Source: Rhodococcus sp. SBT000017
GTDB lineage: Bacteria; Actinomycetota; Actinomycetes; Mycobacteriales; Mycobacteriaceae
Assembly (NCBI RefSeq): GCF_003688915.1
Contig: NZ_REFU01000001.1
Coordinates: 3,472,001 to 3,536,000, forward strand
Direction of reading: 5' to 3'
Length of the DNA: 64,000 bases
Shown here: positions 17,484 to 26,344 of the stretch, piece by piece
How positions within the stretch are numbered: the first letter of the stretch is position 1
Layout: each line of letters opens with the position of its first letter
The notes under the pieces: generated by a model
The model's input: the letters and a program-made list of their open reading frames with translations, nothing else
What the model was told of the DNA's origin: nothing
The model's database searches: none
Translations under genes and position numbers: made by a program

Positions 17484-18173
17484 ATGGCAGAGATGTCGAA
17501 GGCGCACGAAGGATCTGCTGCGGGGGGGCGGCGCATAGGCCTGGTGGAGGACCACGAATCGGTAGCGCTCGGACTCAAAGCGATGCTCGCAGACGAACCC
17601 GACCTGGAACTGGTGTCCACCGCCGCCACCGTCGCAGAGTTGCTCGCCCAGCAGCAGACCCTCGATCTGGTGGTTCTCGATCTTCGGCTGGGTGACGGAT
17701 CCTCGCCCCGCTCGAACGTGGAGCAACTGCACGCCGCCGGTGCGCGCGTGCTCGTCTACACCGGTGCCGAGAACGCGTTTCTGGTTCGCTCGGCTGCCCG
17801 TGCAGGCGTACTGGGTGTGGTCCGAAAGTCCGCACCCGCGGCGGCGATCGTCTCCGCGATCCGGCGCGCAGCGAGCGGCGGACAAGTCGTCACAACGGAC
17901 TGGGCTGCCGCGATCGACGGCGATCCGCAACTTCCCGACGTCGGACTCAGTCCACGCCAGCGCGAGGTACTCGCCCTCTACGCGTCGGGCGAGAAGGCCG
18001 GACGCGTCGCCCGCCTGGCCGGACTGTCCGAGCAGACCGTCAACGACTACCTGGTCCGGATCCGCAACAAATACGCCGAGGCGGGGCGTCCGGCACCGAC
18101 GAAGACCGATCTGTACAAGCGAGCGGTCGAGGACGGCTGGCTCCCGATGCCCGAGCTACCTCCGCAGGATTGA
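17484..18173 (+). CDS. NarL/LuxR-type response regulator, orphan
   Basis: This 229-residue protein has a receiver domain (GLVEDHESVALGLKAML, phospho-acceptor Asp in LVVLDLRLG at about 70, switch Thr/Ser in VLVYTGAEN, Lys in VRKSAP) and a LuxR HTH (LSPRQREVLALYASGEKAGRVARLAGLSEQTVNDYLVRIRNKY). No histidine kinase gene is adjacent. ATG 17484 follows a G-rich segment. The C-terminal RPAPTK...AVEDGWL is shared with the small LuxR-type gene downstream. Confidence 0.88.
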   Translation: MAEMSKAHEGSAAGGRRIGLVEDHESVALGLKAMLADEPDLELVSTAATVAELLAQQQTLDLVVLDLRLGDGSSPRSNVEQLHAAGARVLVYTGAENAFLVRSAARAGVLGVVRKSAPAAAIVSAIRRAASGGQVVTTDWAAAIDGDPQLPDVGLSPRQREVLALYASGEKAGRVARLAGLSEQTVNDYLVRIRNKYAEAGRPAPTKTDLYKRAVEDGWLPMPELPPQD

Positions 18174-18542
18174 CTCACAGCGCACCGCAATGCAGGTGGT
18201 TCTGCTCGACGAGGCTGTGGTTCATCCCACAATTTCCGCGCGAGTGAGCACTGCGGTTTCCGAGACGTTCCTGGGTGCATCAGGCGGGGTGGTGACCGCG
18301 CGAATACTGCCATCCCGCCGCACGAAGAACTGCATTCACCCTGGTCAGCGACTCGAGCGCCGATGTGCGGATCGAACTCGATGGCGACGGTCGGCAGACT
18401 GTCGTAGCTCTGTGACACGCTGACGGGACGGTTGACGGTTCAATGCCCCTAATAGTCAGGGCAGAAAACCTGCGAATTACCTGTGAGAATCGTCGCCATT
18501 GGTTTAGTTGGTCTCAACCCACCTCAGCGCCCGGGAGATCCG
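18174..18542. other. Gap between two LuxR-type genes, possible remnants
   Basis: No convincing intact gene is present. On the minus strand, reading frames encode fragments such as YDSLPTVAIEFDPHIGARVADQ and LTRVNAVLRAAGWQYSRGH, broken by a frame change; these look protein-like but I do not recognise the family. A degraded small gene is possible. Confidence 0.3.
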
Positions 18543-18637
18543 ATGTCCGCTCTGCTCGACCCCATGTCATCCGAGAACGGCTCATCGGTCGCGGTACCAC
18601 CTCGCTCACGTGGGCCGATCAGCCTGGTTCCGCCCCG

Positions 18638-18907
18638 ATGCAGATTCACCCCGTTCCCGCCGCCGCGAGCCCGTTCCCGCCGCGACCGGATCTGACCGGC
18701 CGCGAGATCGAGGTGCTGCTCTGCTGGATTCGACACGACTCGAAGACCGAAGTGGCGAAGGCACTGTTTCTCTCGCTCGGCACGGTCAACACCCACCTCA
18801 CCCGAATTCGGGCCAAGTACACCTCGGTCGGGCGCCCGGCACCGACCAAAGCGGCCCTGGTCGCGCGGGCCCTGCAGGACGGGCTCGTCGATATCTCGGA
18901 GCTGTGA
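18638..18907 (+). CDS. Short LuxR-type HTH regulator (no receiver domain)
   Basis: From ATG 18638 the product is 89 residues: a Pro-rich lead and one LuxR HTH (LTGREIEVLLCWIRHDSKTEVAKALFLSLGTVNTHLTRIRAKY), then RPAPTKAALVARALQDG as in the response regulator upstream. No phospho-receiver is present. The better start may be ATG 18543, which has GGGAGA 5 nt upstream but is in another frame; one extra base near 18630 (CCGCC to CCGGCC) would join MSALLDPMSSENGSS to this frame and give 122 residues. It converges with the DUF475 gene. Confidence 0.65.
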   Translation: MQIHPVPAAASPFPPRPDLTGREIEVLLCWIRHDSKTEVAKALFLSLGTVNTHLTRIRAKYTSVGRPAPTKAALVARALQDGLVDISEL

Positions 18908-18931
18908 GTCTCGCGGCTCCGAGCCCGGCGG

Positions 18932-20029
18932 TCAGACGCTGACTGCGGTCTCCACGCCTTCGTTCTCCAGACGCTTGTTGCGTCGGATGCTGCTCAGCAG
19001 GGCAGCTCCGATGAACAGGATTCCCACGAAGCCGGTGATCAGCTCGTTGATGTGCACACCGATCGAGACCAGCAGGATGATGGACAACGCACCGATCGCC
19101 CAGTGCGCACCGTGCTCGAGGTACACGTAGTCCGACAACGTTCCCTTGCGAACCAGGAACACCGTGATCGAGCGAACGAACATCGCGCCGATGAAGCCGA
19201 GGCCGAGCGCGATGATGATGGGGTCCGCGGTGATGGCGAACGCACCGATGACACCGTCGAACGAGAAGGACGCGTCGAGCACCTCGAGGTAGAGGAACAG
19301 GAAGAACCCGGCCTTACCCGTCGCCTTCGCCAGTTCACTCGGTCCGTGCGAGGACTCCTCGCCCTCTTCCTCGACGTGGAAGAGCTCACCGAGTCCGTTG
19401 ACCGCGATGTAGGTGATCATGCCGAGCACCCCGGAGACCATGACGGTGGAGATCTTGTCGTCGTCGGCGAGGAACTCGGCGCTCAGAACCAGCAGCAGGC
19501 CTGCAACGACCACGGAGAGCTGATCGAGGCGACCGATGCGGGCCAGAGGCTTCTCGAGCCAGCTCAGCCAGGTGATGTCGCGGTCCTCGAAGATGAAGCC
19601 GAGGAAGAGCATCAGCAGGAACATTCCGCCGAATGCTGCGATCTGCGGGTGCGCGTCGGTGAGGAGCGTTTCGTAGCTGGGCGAACCGTCCGGGAAGGTC
19701 GCGGCACCGTCGGCGGGCGGATTGAGCGCCAGGTCGATGGCGGCGACCGGACCGAGGCCCGACGCAGCCCAGACGATGACCAACGGGAACAGCAGGCGCA
19801 TGCCGAACACGGCGATGATGATGCCGATGGTGAGGAAGATCTTCTGCCAGAACTCGCTCATGCGTCGCAGCACGGTGGCATTGATGACGGCATTGTCGAA
19901 GGACAGCGACACCTCGAGCACGCCGAGGATGAGGACGAGGATCATCGCCTCGATCCCGCCGTACAGGAAAGCCACGATGACGGACACGATGGTGACCGCA
20001 ATCGACCATCCGAAGATCTTCACAACCAC
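18932..20029 (-). CDS. DUF475 / TerC-like integral membrane protein
   Basis: The 365-residue protein has about nine helices and the TerC/DUF475 signature: LEVSLSFDNAVINATVL near TM2 and LEVLDASFSFDGVIGAFAIT in the second half, two acidic membrane motifs thought to bind a cation. DUF475 proteins are commonly linked to TerD genes in tellurium/metal stress loci. GTG 20029 is chosen because AGAAGG lies 9 nt upstream; TTG 20053 is possible. It follows terD on the same strand, with a hairpin between them that may allow partial read-through. Confidence 0.87.
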   Translation of the reverse strand: MVVKIFGWSIAVTIVSVIVAFLYGGIEAMILVLILGVLEVSLSFDNAVINATVLRRMSEFWQKIFLTIGIIIAVFGMRLLFPLVIVWAASGLGPVAAIDLALNPPADGAATFPDGSPSYETLLTDAHPQIAAFGGMFLLMLFLGFIFEDRDITWLSWLEKPLARIGRLDQLSVVVAGLLLVLSAEFLADDDKISTVMVSGVLGMITYIAVNGLGELFHVEEEGEESSHGPSELAKATGKAGFFLFLYLEVLDASFSFDGVIGAFAITADPIIIALGLGFIGAMFVRSITVFLVRKGTLSDYVYLEHGAHWAIGALSIILLVSIGVHINELITGFVGILFIGAALLSSIRRNKRLENEGVETAVSV

Positions 20030-20063
20030 TGGCGTGGCCCTTCTCGAGACCAATAACGGAAAA

Positions 20064-20096
20064 ACCCCCGCCCATCATGAATGACGAGGCGGGGGT
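20064..20096 (-). terminator. Hairpin terminator between terD and the DUF475 gene
   Basis: ACCCCCGCC (20064-20072) and GGCGGGGGT (20088-20096) form a perfect 9-bp stem with a 15-nt loop, followed by TTTTT on the minus strand. It lies 25 nt after the terD stop and likely lowers expression of the membrane gene. Confidence 0.8.
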
Positions 20097-20121
20097 ACTC
20101 CCAATCTTGAGAGGGCCTTTA

Positions 20122-20697
20122 CTACACGTTTACTCCGAAATCGCGAGCGATTCCTGCGAGTCCTGAGGCGTAGCCCTGACCGACCGCGCGGAACTTCCAC
20201 TCCGCGCCGTTGCGGTACAGCTCACCGAAGACCATGGCGGTCTCGGTGGAGGCATCCTCGCTGAGGTCGTAGCGAGCGAGCTCGGAGTTGTCGGCCTGGT
20301 TGATGACGCGAATGAAGGCGTTGCGCACCTGACCGAACGACTGCGAGCGTGCGTCCGCATCGTAGATCGACACGGGGAAGACGATGGTCTCGATCTCCGG
20401 CGGTACCGCGGCGAGATCGACCTTGATCTGCTCGTCGTCTCCGTCGCCCTCACCGGTGGTGTTGTCCCCGGTGTGCTCGATGGAGCCGTCGGGAGACTTC
20501 AGGTTGTTGAAGAACACGAAGTGCCCGTCGCTCAAGGCCTTCTTCGTCGAGTTCAGAGCGATGGCGCTGGCGTCGAGGTCGAAGTCGGTGCCGGTCGTCG
20601 TGCGGATGTCCCATCCGAGACCGACCACGACCGCGGTCAGGTTCGGAGCTGCCTTGGTGAGCGAGACATTGCCACCCTTGCTGAGGCTGACGCCCAT
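20122..20697 (-). CDS. terD: TerD-family Ca2+-binding stress protein
   Basis: The 191-residue protein is a complete TerD domain: [24 protein letters not shown], the Ca2+-binding [11 protein letters not shown] and [21 protein letters not shown], and the closing [16 protein letters not shown]. TerD proteins bind Ca2+ at the inner face of the membrane and are part of tellurite, phage and oxidant stress responses. ATG 20697 has AAAGGA upstream. It diverges from the coiled-coil gene and pairs with the DUF475/TerC-like gene downstream. Confidence 0.93.
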   Translation of the reverse strand: MGVSLSKGGNVSLTKAAPNLTAVVVGLGWDIRTTTGTDFDLDASAIALNSTKKALSDGHFVFFNNLKSPDGSIEHTGDNTTGEGDGDDEQIKVDLAAVPPEIETIVFPVSIYDADARSQSFGQVRNAFIRVINQADNSELARYDLSEDASTETAMVFGELYRNGAEWKFRAVGQGYASGLAGIARDFGVNV

Positions 20698-20821
20698 TGA
20701 GAGGTCCTTTCGCAATTGGTTTCCCGTTACGGGTTCAACCGTAGTGGGAATGTCCGGTTCTTGGACGTACTCCGCCAACGACTGCGACATCGCCAGGGTT
20801 CCCGTCGGTACTATCGAGCAG

Positions 20822-22003
20822 GTGACAAGTCGCTGGCCTGGGGTGTTCCGCCGGGGTGCCGAATCGGACGCCGCCGCGCGTCGTTCCCAGGACAACGCTG
20901 TCGCCGCGTTTCTCGACATGGACAAGCGTCAGTCCATCGCCTCGGCGGGCGTCGAGGCCTCCACTGCACTGCGACCCGAGGATCGACTCGCCGGCCGATG
21001 GGCAGACACCGAGAAGCAATGTTTCGACGCCGGGGCCGCATACCTCGCCGCCGTCGATCAGTTCGACGGAATCACCACCCCTGTCGCCAGATCGGCATTC
21101 GACCGAGCCACCGCGCTTCTGCACGATGCCAGCACGGCCGTGGATCGGTTCTACGACGCTCATCGAGGCACCCTCGAGCAGGCCTCCGCTCAGTTCGCCG
21201 CGACCCCGCGCCTGGTCCAGGACGCCTTGGCCGAGGCCGACGCAGCCCGATCCACCGTCGACGAGCAGTTTGCGGGCTACCCCTCACTCCGGCAGGCGTG
21301 GCACGAACTCGATTCGGCAACAACGCAATTGCAGGCCGATCAGCGCGACCCTCTGCGCGCCCGCGAGCACGCTGCCCTGGTCCGCGACCGGGCCGCCGCA
21401 CTGCGTGCTGCAGTGGACTCGGCTCCGGGACGCCTTCAGGAGGCCCGCACGGCACTGGCCTCGGTGCGCACCCGAATCGAGGCCGTGCGAACGAGATCCG
21501 AGGGCATTGCCCCGGCCTTCTCGAGCTTGCTGCGGGAGTTCAACGCCAAGAGTTCGGCAGACCTGTCTCGCAACGAACGATCCAGTGCGCGCCACGTCGA
21601 GCAGGCCGACGAGGATCTGAGCGCGGCGCGTTCTGCACTCGGCGCGGGCAACCCCGAACACTCACTGGATCTGGTGACCCAGGCGCGTCAACACCTGAGC
21701 GATGCCGAACAACTGGTCGACGCGGTCACCGACCGAGTTCGCCTTCTGCGTGCGGTCAAAGCCGATCCGAAAGAGACCGAGAACAAAGTGCGGTTCAAAC
21801 TTCGTGACGCTCAACAACTCGCGATCAATCGCGGTCTGGTTGCCGAATGGGGCTCGGTGTTGGATGCTCAGCTCGCCCGGATCGACAGGGCGAGCACAGC
21901 ACTGACGGGTACCCATCCCGACTACTGGTCATATCTGCAGGATCTGGATACCATTTCGGACTTCATCGCAGGCGTGATCGACCGCATGCGTACCTCGCAC
22001 TGA
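20822..22003 (+). CDS. Coiled-coil protein of the Ter island, function unknown
   Basis: The 393-residue product is Ala/Arg/Glu-rich and almost wholly helical, with long heptad stretches (for example about residues 115-260), no membrane helix, no signal peptide and almost no Cys. I do not recognise the family. GTG 20822 lies 7 nt after TACTAT (20809-20814), fitting a leaderless start. It is divergent from terD and 23 nt ahead of the lyase gene, so it is the first gene of the biosynthetic operon and may scaffold TerD at the membrane (inference). Confidence 0.75.
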   Translation: MTSRWPGVFRRGAESDAAARRSQDNAVAAFLDMDKRQSIASAGVEASTALRPEDRLAGRWADTEKQCFDAGAAYLAAVDQFDGITTPVARSAFDRATALLHDASTAVDRFYDAHRGTLEQASAQFAATPRLVQDALAEADAARSTVDEQFAGYPSLRQAWHELDSATTQLQADQRDPLRAREHAALVRDRAAALRAAVDSAPGRLQEARTALASVRTRIEAVRTRSEGIAPAFSSLLREFNAKSSADLSRNERSSARHVEQADEDLSAARSALGAGNPEHSLDLVTQARQHLSDAEQLVDAVTDRVRLLRAVKADPKETENKVRFKLRDAQQLAINRGLVAEWGSVLDAQLARIDRASTALTGTHPDYWSYLQDLDTISDFIAGVIDRMRTSH

Positions 22004-22026
22004 TCACATTCACACGAAGGACAGTG

Positions 22027-23175
22027 GTGCAACACTTTCGCCATCTCGACGCAGACACCCGTGAACGAGTGTTCTTCATGCAACCCGAAGACATCGAGAC
22101 GAGCGACGGAAACGACCTCGTGGCAACGGCTCTTGGCGCAACGCTGTACATCCCGGCCACGCGTCCCGACCTGACTGCGACGGTGAACAAGCGCACCGAC
22201 GAGGGTGTGCGGTCGATCGTCATCGATCTCGAAGACGCTGTGGCGGACCATAATCTGGAAGAAGCCTTGGCCAACACCGTGCGAACTCTGAACGAACTCT
22301 CGGGTTCGGGATCGCTGGTGTTCGTAAGGGCCCGTACCGCCGCGCACATCCGCAGCATCTGCGCCGGCCTCGACCACGGTGCCGCCGGGCTCGCCGGATT
22401 CGTCGTACCGAAGTTCACGGCCGCCCGCGGAGCCGAGTTTCTCGACGAGATCGTCGCTGCGTCGAAGGCACACGGCACCCGTCTGTTCGCCATGCCCGTC
22501 CTCGAATCACCGGAAGTGGTGCACCGGGAGACCCGCGACGCGGAACTGGTTGCCATCCGTGAACTACTCGGTGAGTACCGCGACATCGTGCTGGCGGTGC
22601 GAATCGGTGCCACCGACATGTGCGGCACCTTCGGCATCCGCCGCGACCGCGACCTGACGATCTACGACGTCCGCGTCGTCGCCGACGTCATCAGCGCGAT
22701 CGTCAATCACCTGGGCCGGTACGACGGCTCCGGATTTGTCATCACCGGACCGGTGTGGGAGTACTTCGCTGACCACGAGCGCATGTTTCGTCCCCTTCTG
22801 CGTCAGACGCCGTTCGTCGATCAACAGGCCGTACGCTTCCGCCAGCAATTGGTGAGCAGCGACCTCGACGCCCTGCTGCGCGAGGTGGCACTCGACCGTG
22901 CGAACGGTATTCAGGGCAAAACCGTCATCCATCCCTCACACGTGCCTGCCGTGCACGCGCTGTCCGCGGTGACGCACGAGGAGTACCACGACGCACTCGA
23001 CATTCTCTCCTCCGACCAGGGCGGCGTCCAGGCATCCGGCTACCGCAACAAGATGAACGAGCTGGGCCCGCACCGCAATTGGGCGAAGCAGACGATGGTG
23101 CGCGCCAAGGCGTTCGGCGTCACCAACGAGGGGATCACGTTCGTGGATCTACTGACCGCACTGGCACAGCGATGA
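22027..23175 (+). CDS. HpcH/HpaI aldolase or CitE-like lyase of the Ter module
   Basis: The 382-residue protein has a (beta/alpha)8 CitE/HpcH fold: LYIPATRPDLTATVNKRTDEGVRSIVIDLEDAVADH with the Mg2+ acid, the VPKFT strand, FAMPVLESPEV and VRIGATDMCGTFGIRRDRDLTIYDV, and the KTVIHPSHVPAVHAL end. The family cleaves or forms C-C bonds of acyl-CoA or keto-acids; the substrate is unknown. Related lyases are a fixed part of Ter-linked biosynthetic clusters. GTG 22027 has GAAGGA 5 nt upstream. Its stop overlaps the next ATG (ATGA). Confidence 0.87.
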   Translation: MQHFRHLDADTRERVFFMQPEDIETSDGNDLVATALGATLYIPATRPDLTATVNKRTDEGVRSIVIDLEDAVADHNLEEALANTVRTLNELSGSGSLVFVRARTAAHIRSICAGLDHGAAGLAGFVVPKFTAARGAEFLDEIVAASKAHGTRLFAMPVLESPEVVHRETRDAELVAIRELLGEYRDIVLAVRIGATDMCGTFGIRRDRDLTIYDVRVVADVISAIVNHLGRYDGSGFVITGPVWEYFADHERMFRPLLRQTPFVDQQAVRFRQQLVSSDLDALLREVALDRANGIQGKTVIHPSHVPAVHALSAVTHEEYHDALDILSSDQGGVQASGYRNKMNELGPHRNWAKQTMVRAKAFGVTNEGITFVDLLTALAQR

Positions 23176-24353
23176 ACGCGAACCCGGCCGACGGCATCGT
23201 GCTCACCGACACCGGTTCGTCGTCGTCCTGGACCGCAACACAATTGGTGCGGCCCGGCCTGCGTCGCAACCCCCGCCGCGCCCACCTGTTGGTCTCGACG
23301 GTGCTCGGCAAACACATACCCGTCGATCCGGACGTCGTCATCGCCGCAGGCAACGAACTGGCCGCCCTGGTGCACACCGCGGTGGGCGGTTCCGATGTCG
23401 ACGTTCTCGGATTCGCAGAAACAGCAACGGGATTGGGTCACACGGTCGCGACTGCTCTGGGCGCGCACTGCTACCTGCACTCGACGCGTCGCCCCGTACC
23501 CGGCATGACCGTGCACGGCGAGTTCGAGGAGGGTCACTCGCACGCCACCGACCACCTGCTGATGCCCACATCGGCCGACCTTCTCGCCGGCGACCTGCCG
23601 TTGATACTCGTCGACGACGAGATCTCGACCGGAGCGACCGCGCTGGATGCGTTGCGACAGATTCACTCCTCGGCCGGGCGCGCGCACTACGTCATCGCAT
23701 CCCTGGTGGACATGCGCACCGCCGAACATCTCGCTGCTGCGGCTGCGGTGGCAACCGAACTCGGCGTGCGGATCGACAACGTGAGCCTGGCGCAGGGATC
23801 GGTGGAGCTGGAGCCGGGACTGATGGAGACGGTACTGGACTTACCCGACCCGGTATTCAATCCCACTGCTGCACAATCCGGTTCGGTTCGCCGAGTCGAC
23901 GCACACTGGCCGGCAACCCTGCCCGACGGCGGACGCCATGGATTCCTCCGATCCGACGCGGCAGGTTTCGACTCCGCGATCGACGATCTCGCAGCCACCG
24001 TCGACGGCTCGCTCCCCGAATCGGAACCGGTGGTCGTCATCGGCCACGAGGAACTCATGTATCTGCCGCTCCGACTGGCGGCGGCGCTGCAGAAACTGGG
24101 ACACCGCGCCCTGTTCCAAACCACAACTCGGTCACCGGCATACGTTCTCGACGTGCCCGACTACCCCCTGCGCCGCGGTTTCGAGTTCGCTGCACCCGAG
24201 GACGAATCGGGACTGCGCTACCTCTACAACGCGTCCGCCCCGCACGACGCCACACTGGTCCTCGTCGCCGACGCCCCGCCGACACCGACGCCCTCGCTGC
24301 CGCCGCCGAGACTCTCGCCGCCTCGGGCACCGACGTGCTCCTGGTGGTCGTGA
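23172..24353 (+). CDS. Orotate PRTase-like phosphoribosyltransferase with TRSP domain (possible 3' frameshift)
   Basis: The product (393 residues as read) has a PRTase domain with the PRPP loop LILVDDEISTGATALDAL (about residues 148-165), and a TRSP domain beginning near HGFLRSD and including GHEELMYLPLRLAAALQ and DYPLRRGFEFAAPEDESGLRYLYN. It should make a phosphoribosyl product in the Ter module. The last 25 residues as read are Pro/Ser junk, while the frame shifted at about 24278 reads DTDALAAAAETLAASGTDVLLVVV, a plausible true end. That would need one more base (CCGCC to CCGGCC) and would continue into the next gene. ATG 23172 overlaps the lyase stop. Confidence 0.82.
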   Translation: MNANPADGIVLTDTGSSSSWTATQLVRPGLRRNPRRAHLLVSTVLGKHIPVDPDVVIAAGNELAALVHTAVGGSDVDVLGFAETATGLGHTVATALGAHCYLHSTRRPVPGMTVHGEFEEGHSHATDHLLMPTSADLLAGDLPLILVDDEISTGATALDALRQIHSSAGRAHYVIASLVDMRTAEHLAAAAAVATELGVRIDNVSLAQGSVELEPGLMETVLDLPDPVFNPTAAQSGSVRRVDAHWPATLPDGGRHGFLRSDAAGFDSAIDDLAATVDGSLPESEPVVVIGHEELMYLPLRLAAALQKLGHRALFQTTTRSPAYVLDVPDYPLRRGFEFAAPEDESGLRYLYNASAPHDATLVLVADAPPTPTPSLPPPRLSPPRAPTCSWWS

Positions 24354-25504
24354 CGGGAGCCGATCCGACGGCACTCGAGGTTTCCCGGCGCGCACGCCCG
24401 CTCCGCGGACCCGAATTCGGCTCGTACGCAGCGGACGAAGTCACCTGGTTGCTCGAGGACCTCTCGTCGGTCTCACTCGAAGCCGAAATCAACGAGCGAG
24501 AGAAGGCGATTCAGGCCGGTACGGCCCATTACGCCGAATCGCTTCCGGTCGAGTACCAACCGGATCTCGCCTACCGTGAACTGTTCGAGAAAGTGCTGCA
24601 GGAGAGCGCATCACGGCTGGCGGTCGCGGTCGGAACCGTCACCGAGGTGGTGCTGGCCGAACGCGGACACGACATCGCACTCGCGTCATTGGCTCGGGCG
24701 GGCACACCCGTCGGAATTCTGATGCGTCGCTGGGCATTCGCCGCTCACGGCATCGAGATTCCGCACTACGCTGTCTCGATCGTGCGTGATCGCGGCATCG
24801 ACTCCGTGGCACTGCGCTACCTCGCCGAACATCACGACTCGCGTTCGGTGGTGTTCGTCGACGGCTGGACCGGCAAGGGTGCGATCGCCCGCGAACTCAC
24901 CGCCGCACTCCGCGACTTTCCCGGAGCCGAGTTCGACGACGATCTCGCCGTGCTCGCCGATCCGGGCAACTGCGCCCGCACCTACGGCACCCGCGACGAC
25001 TTCCTCATCGCGTCGGCCTGCCTCAATTCGACTGTCTCGGGGTTGGTTTCACGAACCGTACTCAACGACAGCCTGATTCGCCCCGGGGACTTCCACGGCG
25101 CGAAGTACTACGCCGATCTCGCCCCGGACGACGTCTCGCGGCACTTGCTCGACACCGTCGCTGCGCGTTTCGACGACGTCCGGGACGAGGTCGCCGCCTC
25201 GGTGACCGCCGTGCTGGCCTCCGACCGAACACCCACCTGGACGGGATGGGCTTCGGTGGAGAAGGTACGTGAGGAGTACGGCATCTCGCACGTCAATTTC
25301 GTCAAACCCGGCGTCGGCGAAACCACGCGGGTGCTGCTGCGTCGTGTGCCGTGGCGGGTACTGGTGCGGGACGCCGATGCGCCCGAGCACGAACACATTC
25401 GAATGCTCGCCGCGGCCAGGGGAGTGCCGGTGGACGTGGTGCCCGACCTCGCCTATTCGTGCATGGGGCTGATCAAGAACGTCTCGAGCGGGGACGCGTC
25501 GTGA
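24350..25504 (+). CDS. StiP-family PRTase-like protein with PELOTA-like C-terminal domain
   Basis: The 384-residue protein opens with the family motif PLRGPEFGSYAADEVTWLLEDLS and has RSVVFVDGWTGKGAIARELTAAL, a PRTase-type phosphate loop (about residues 165-190). The tail RVLVRDADAPEHEHIRMLAAARGVPVDVVPDLAYSCMGLIKNV looks like a PELOTA/L7Ae-type RNA-binding domain. Databases call the family cysteine protease StiP, but comparative work assigns a PRTase fold. GTG 24350 overlaps the preceding stop (GTGA); GTG 24335 is also possible, and the frame may be continuous with the upstream PRTase if that carries an indel. Confidence 0.85.
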   Translation: MTGADPTALEVSRRARPLRGPEFGSYAADEVTWLLEDLSSVSLEAEINEREKAIQAGTAHYAESLPVEYQPDLAYRELFEKVLQESASRLAVAVGTVTEVVLAERGHDIALASLARAGTPVGILMRRWAFAAHGIEIPHYAVSIVRDRGIDSVALRYLAEHHDSRSVVFVDGWTGKGAIARELTAALRDFPGAEFDDDLAVLADPGNCARTYGTRDDFLIASACLNSTVSGLVSRTVLNDSLIRPGDFHGAKYYADLAPDDVSRHLLDTVAARFDDVRDEVAASVTAVLASDRTPTWTGWASVEKVREEYGISHVNFVKPGVGETTRVLLRRVPWRVLVRDADAPEHEHIRMLAAARGVPVDVVPDLAYSCMGLIKNVSSGDAS

Positions 25505-26304
25505 ACGCTCTCGTCGCGGTGGATCTCGACCGCACGATGATCTTCTCCGAGGGCGCACTCGGTGTGCCCCTGGACGATTGGTTCGAGTGTGTGGAGATGT
25601 ACGAGGGAAAACCACTGTCCTACATGAGCTCTCGCGCGGTGTCGCTGCTTAGGGAGTTGAGCGAGACGACGCTCGTGGTCCCGACCACCACGCGGACCAT
25701 CGAACAGTTTCAGCGGATCGCGCTGCCCGGGGCACCCTGGCGGTATGCCATCACCAGCAACGGCGGCAACATCCTCGTCGACGGTGTGCCCGACTCGAGT
25801 TGGCGCAACGAGTTCGAGTTGGATCTGGCGGGCATCGGCGCAGAGTTGAGATCGCGGGTCTCCGAGGACTGGGTGCTCAAGTACCGCGAGGCCGACGGCC
25901 TGTTCTGCTACCTGGTGGTGAACACGGCCGCTGTGCCCGAGGACTTCGTCGCGCAGTGGTCGCAGTGGTGCGCCGCGCGGGATTGGAACGTCTCGCAGCA
26001 GGGTCGGAAGATCTACACGATGCCGAACGCGGTGTGCAAGAGCTTCGCGGTGGCCGAGGTGCGGACCCGGCTGATCCAGGACGGCACGCTCAGCTCCGAG
26101 GCTCGAGTCTTCGCCGCCGGTGACGGCGCACTCGATGCCGAGATGCTCATCGCCGCCGACTCGGCCGTCCGACCCCGGCACGGCGAACTCGAACTGCTCG
26201 GATTCACCCATCCGGGGCTGACTGTCACCGACTCCTCCGGTGTCCGGGCCAGCGAGGAAATTCTCGAGTGGCTGCGGAACCGAACCGCCGTGCGCCGCGT
26301 CTAA
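25501..26304 (+). CDS. HAD-superfamily hydrolase of the Ter module
   Basis: The 267-residue protein has all HAD motifs: VAVDLDRTMIF (motif I, DxDxT), VVPTTTRT (motif II), Lys in NAVCKSFAV (motif III) and FAAGDGALDAEML (motif IV). The cap (residues 80-180) resembles the Cof/sucrose-phosphatase type. It probably dephosphorylates the module's product. GTG 25501 overlaps the previous stop (GTGA), showing translational coupling through four genes. Confidence 0.88.
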   Translation: MNALVAVDLDRTMIFSEGALGVPLDDWFECVEMYEGKPLSYMSSRAVSLLRELSETTLVVPTTTRTIEQFQRIALPGAPWRYAITSNGGNILVDGVPDSSWRNEFELDLAGIGAELRSRVSEDWVLKYREADGLFCYLVVNTAAVPEDFVAQWSQWCAARDWNVSQQGRKIYTMPNAVCKSFAVAEVRTRLIQDGTLSSEARVFAAGDGALDAEMLIAADSAVRPRHGELELLGFTHPGLTVTDSSGVRASEEILEWLRNRTAVRRV

Positions 26305-26344
26305 CAGTTCGTCGGGGAGAGAAGACGTCGGGCAAGGGGTGGGC

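Noticed and set aside
18047..18418. Minus-strand open frame after the response regulator
   Set aside because: It overlaps the regulator's HTH-coding end; only the non-overlapping part looks protein-like and it changes frame, so at most a remnant.
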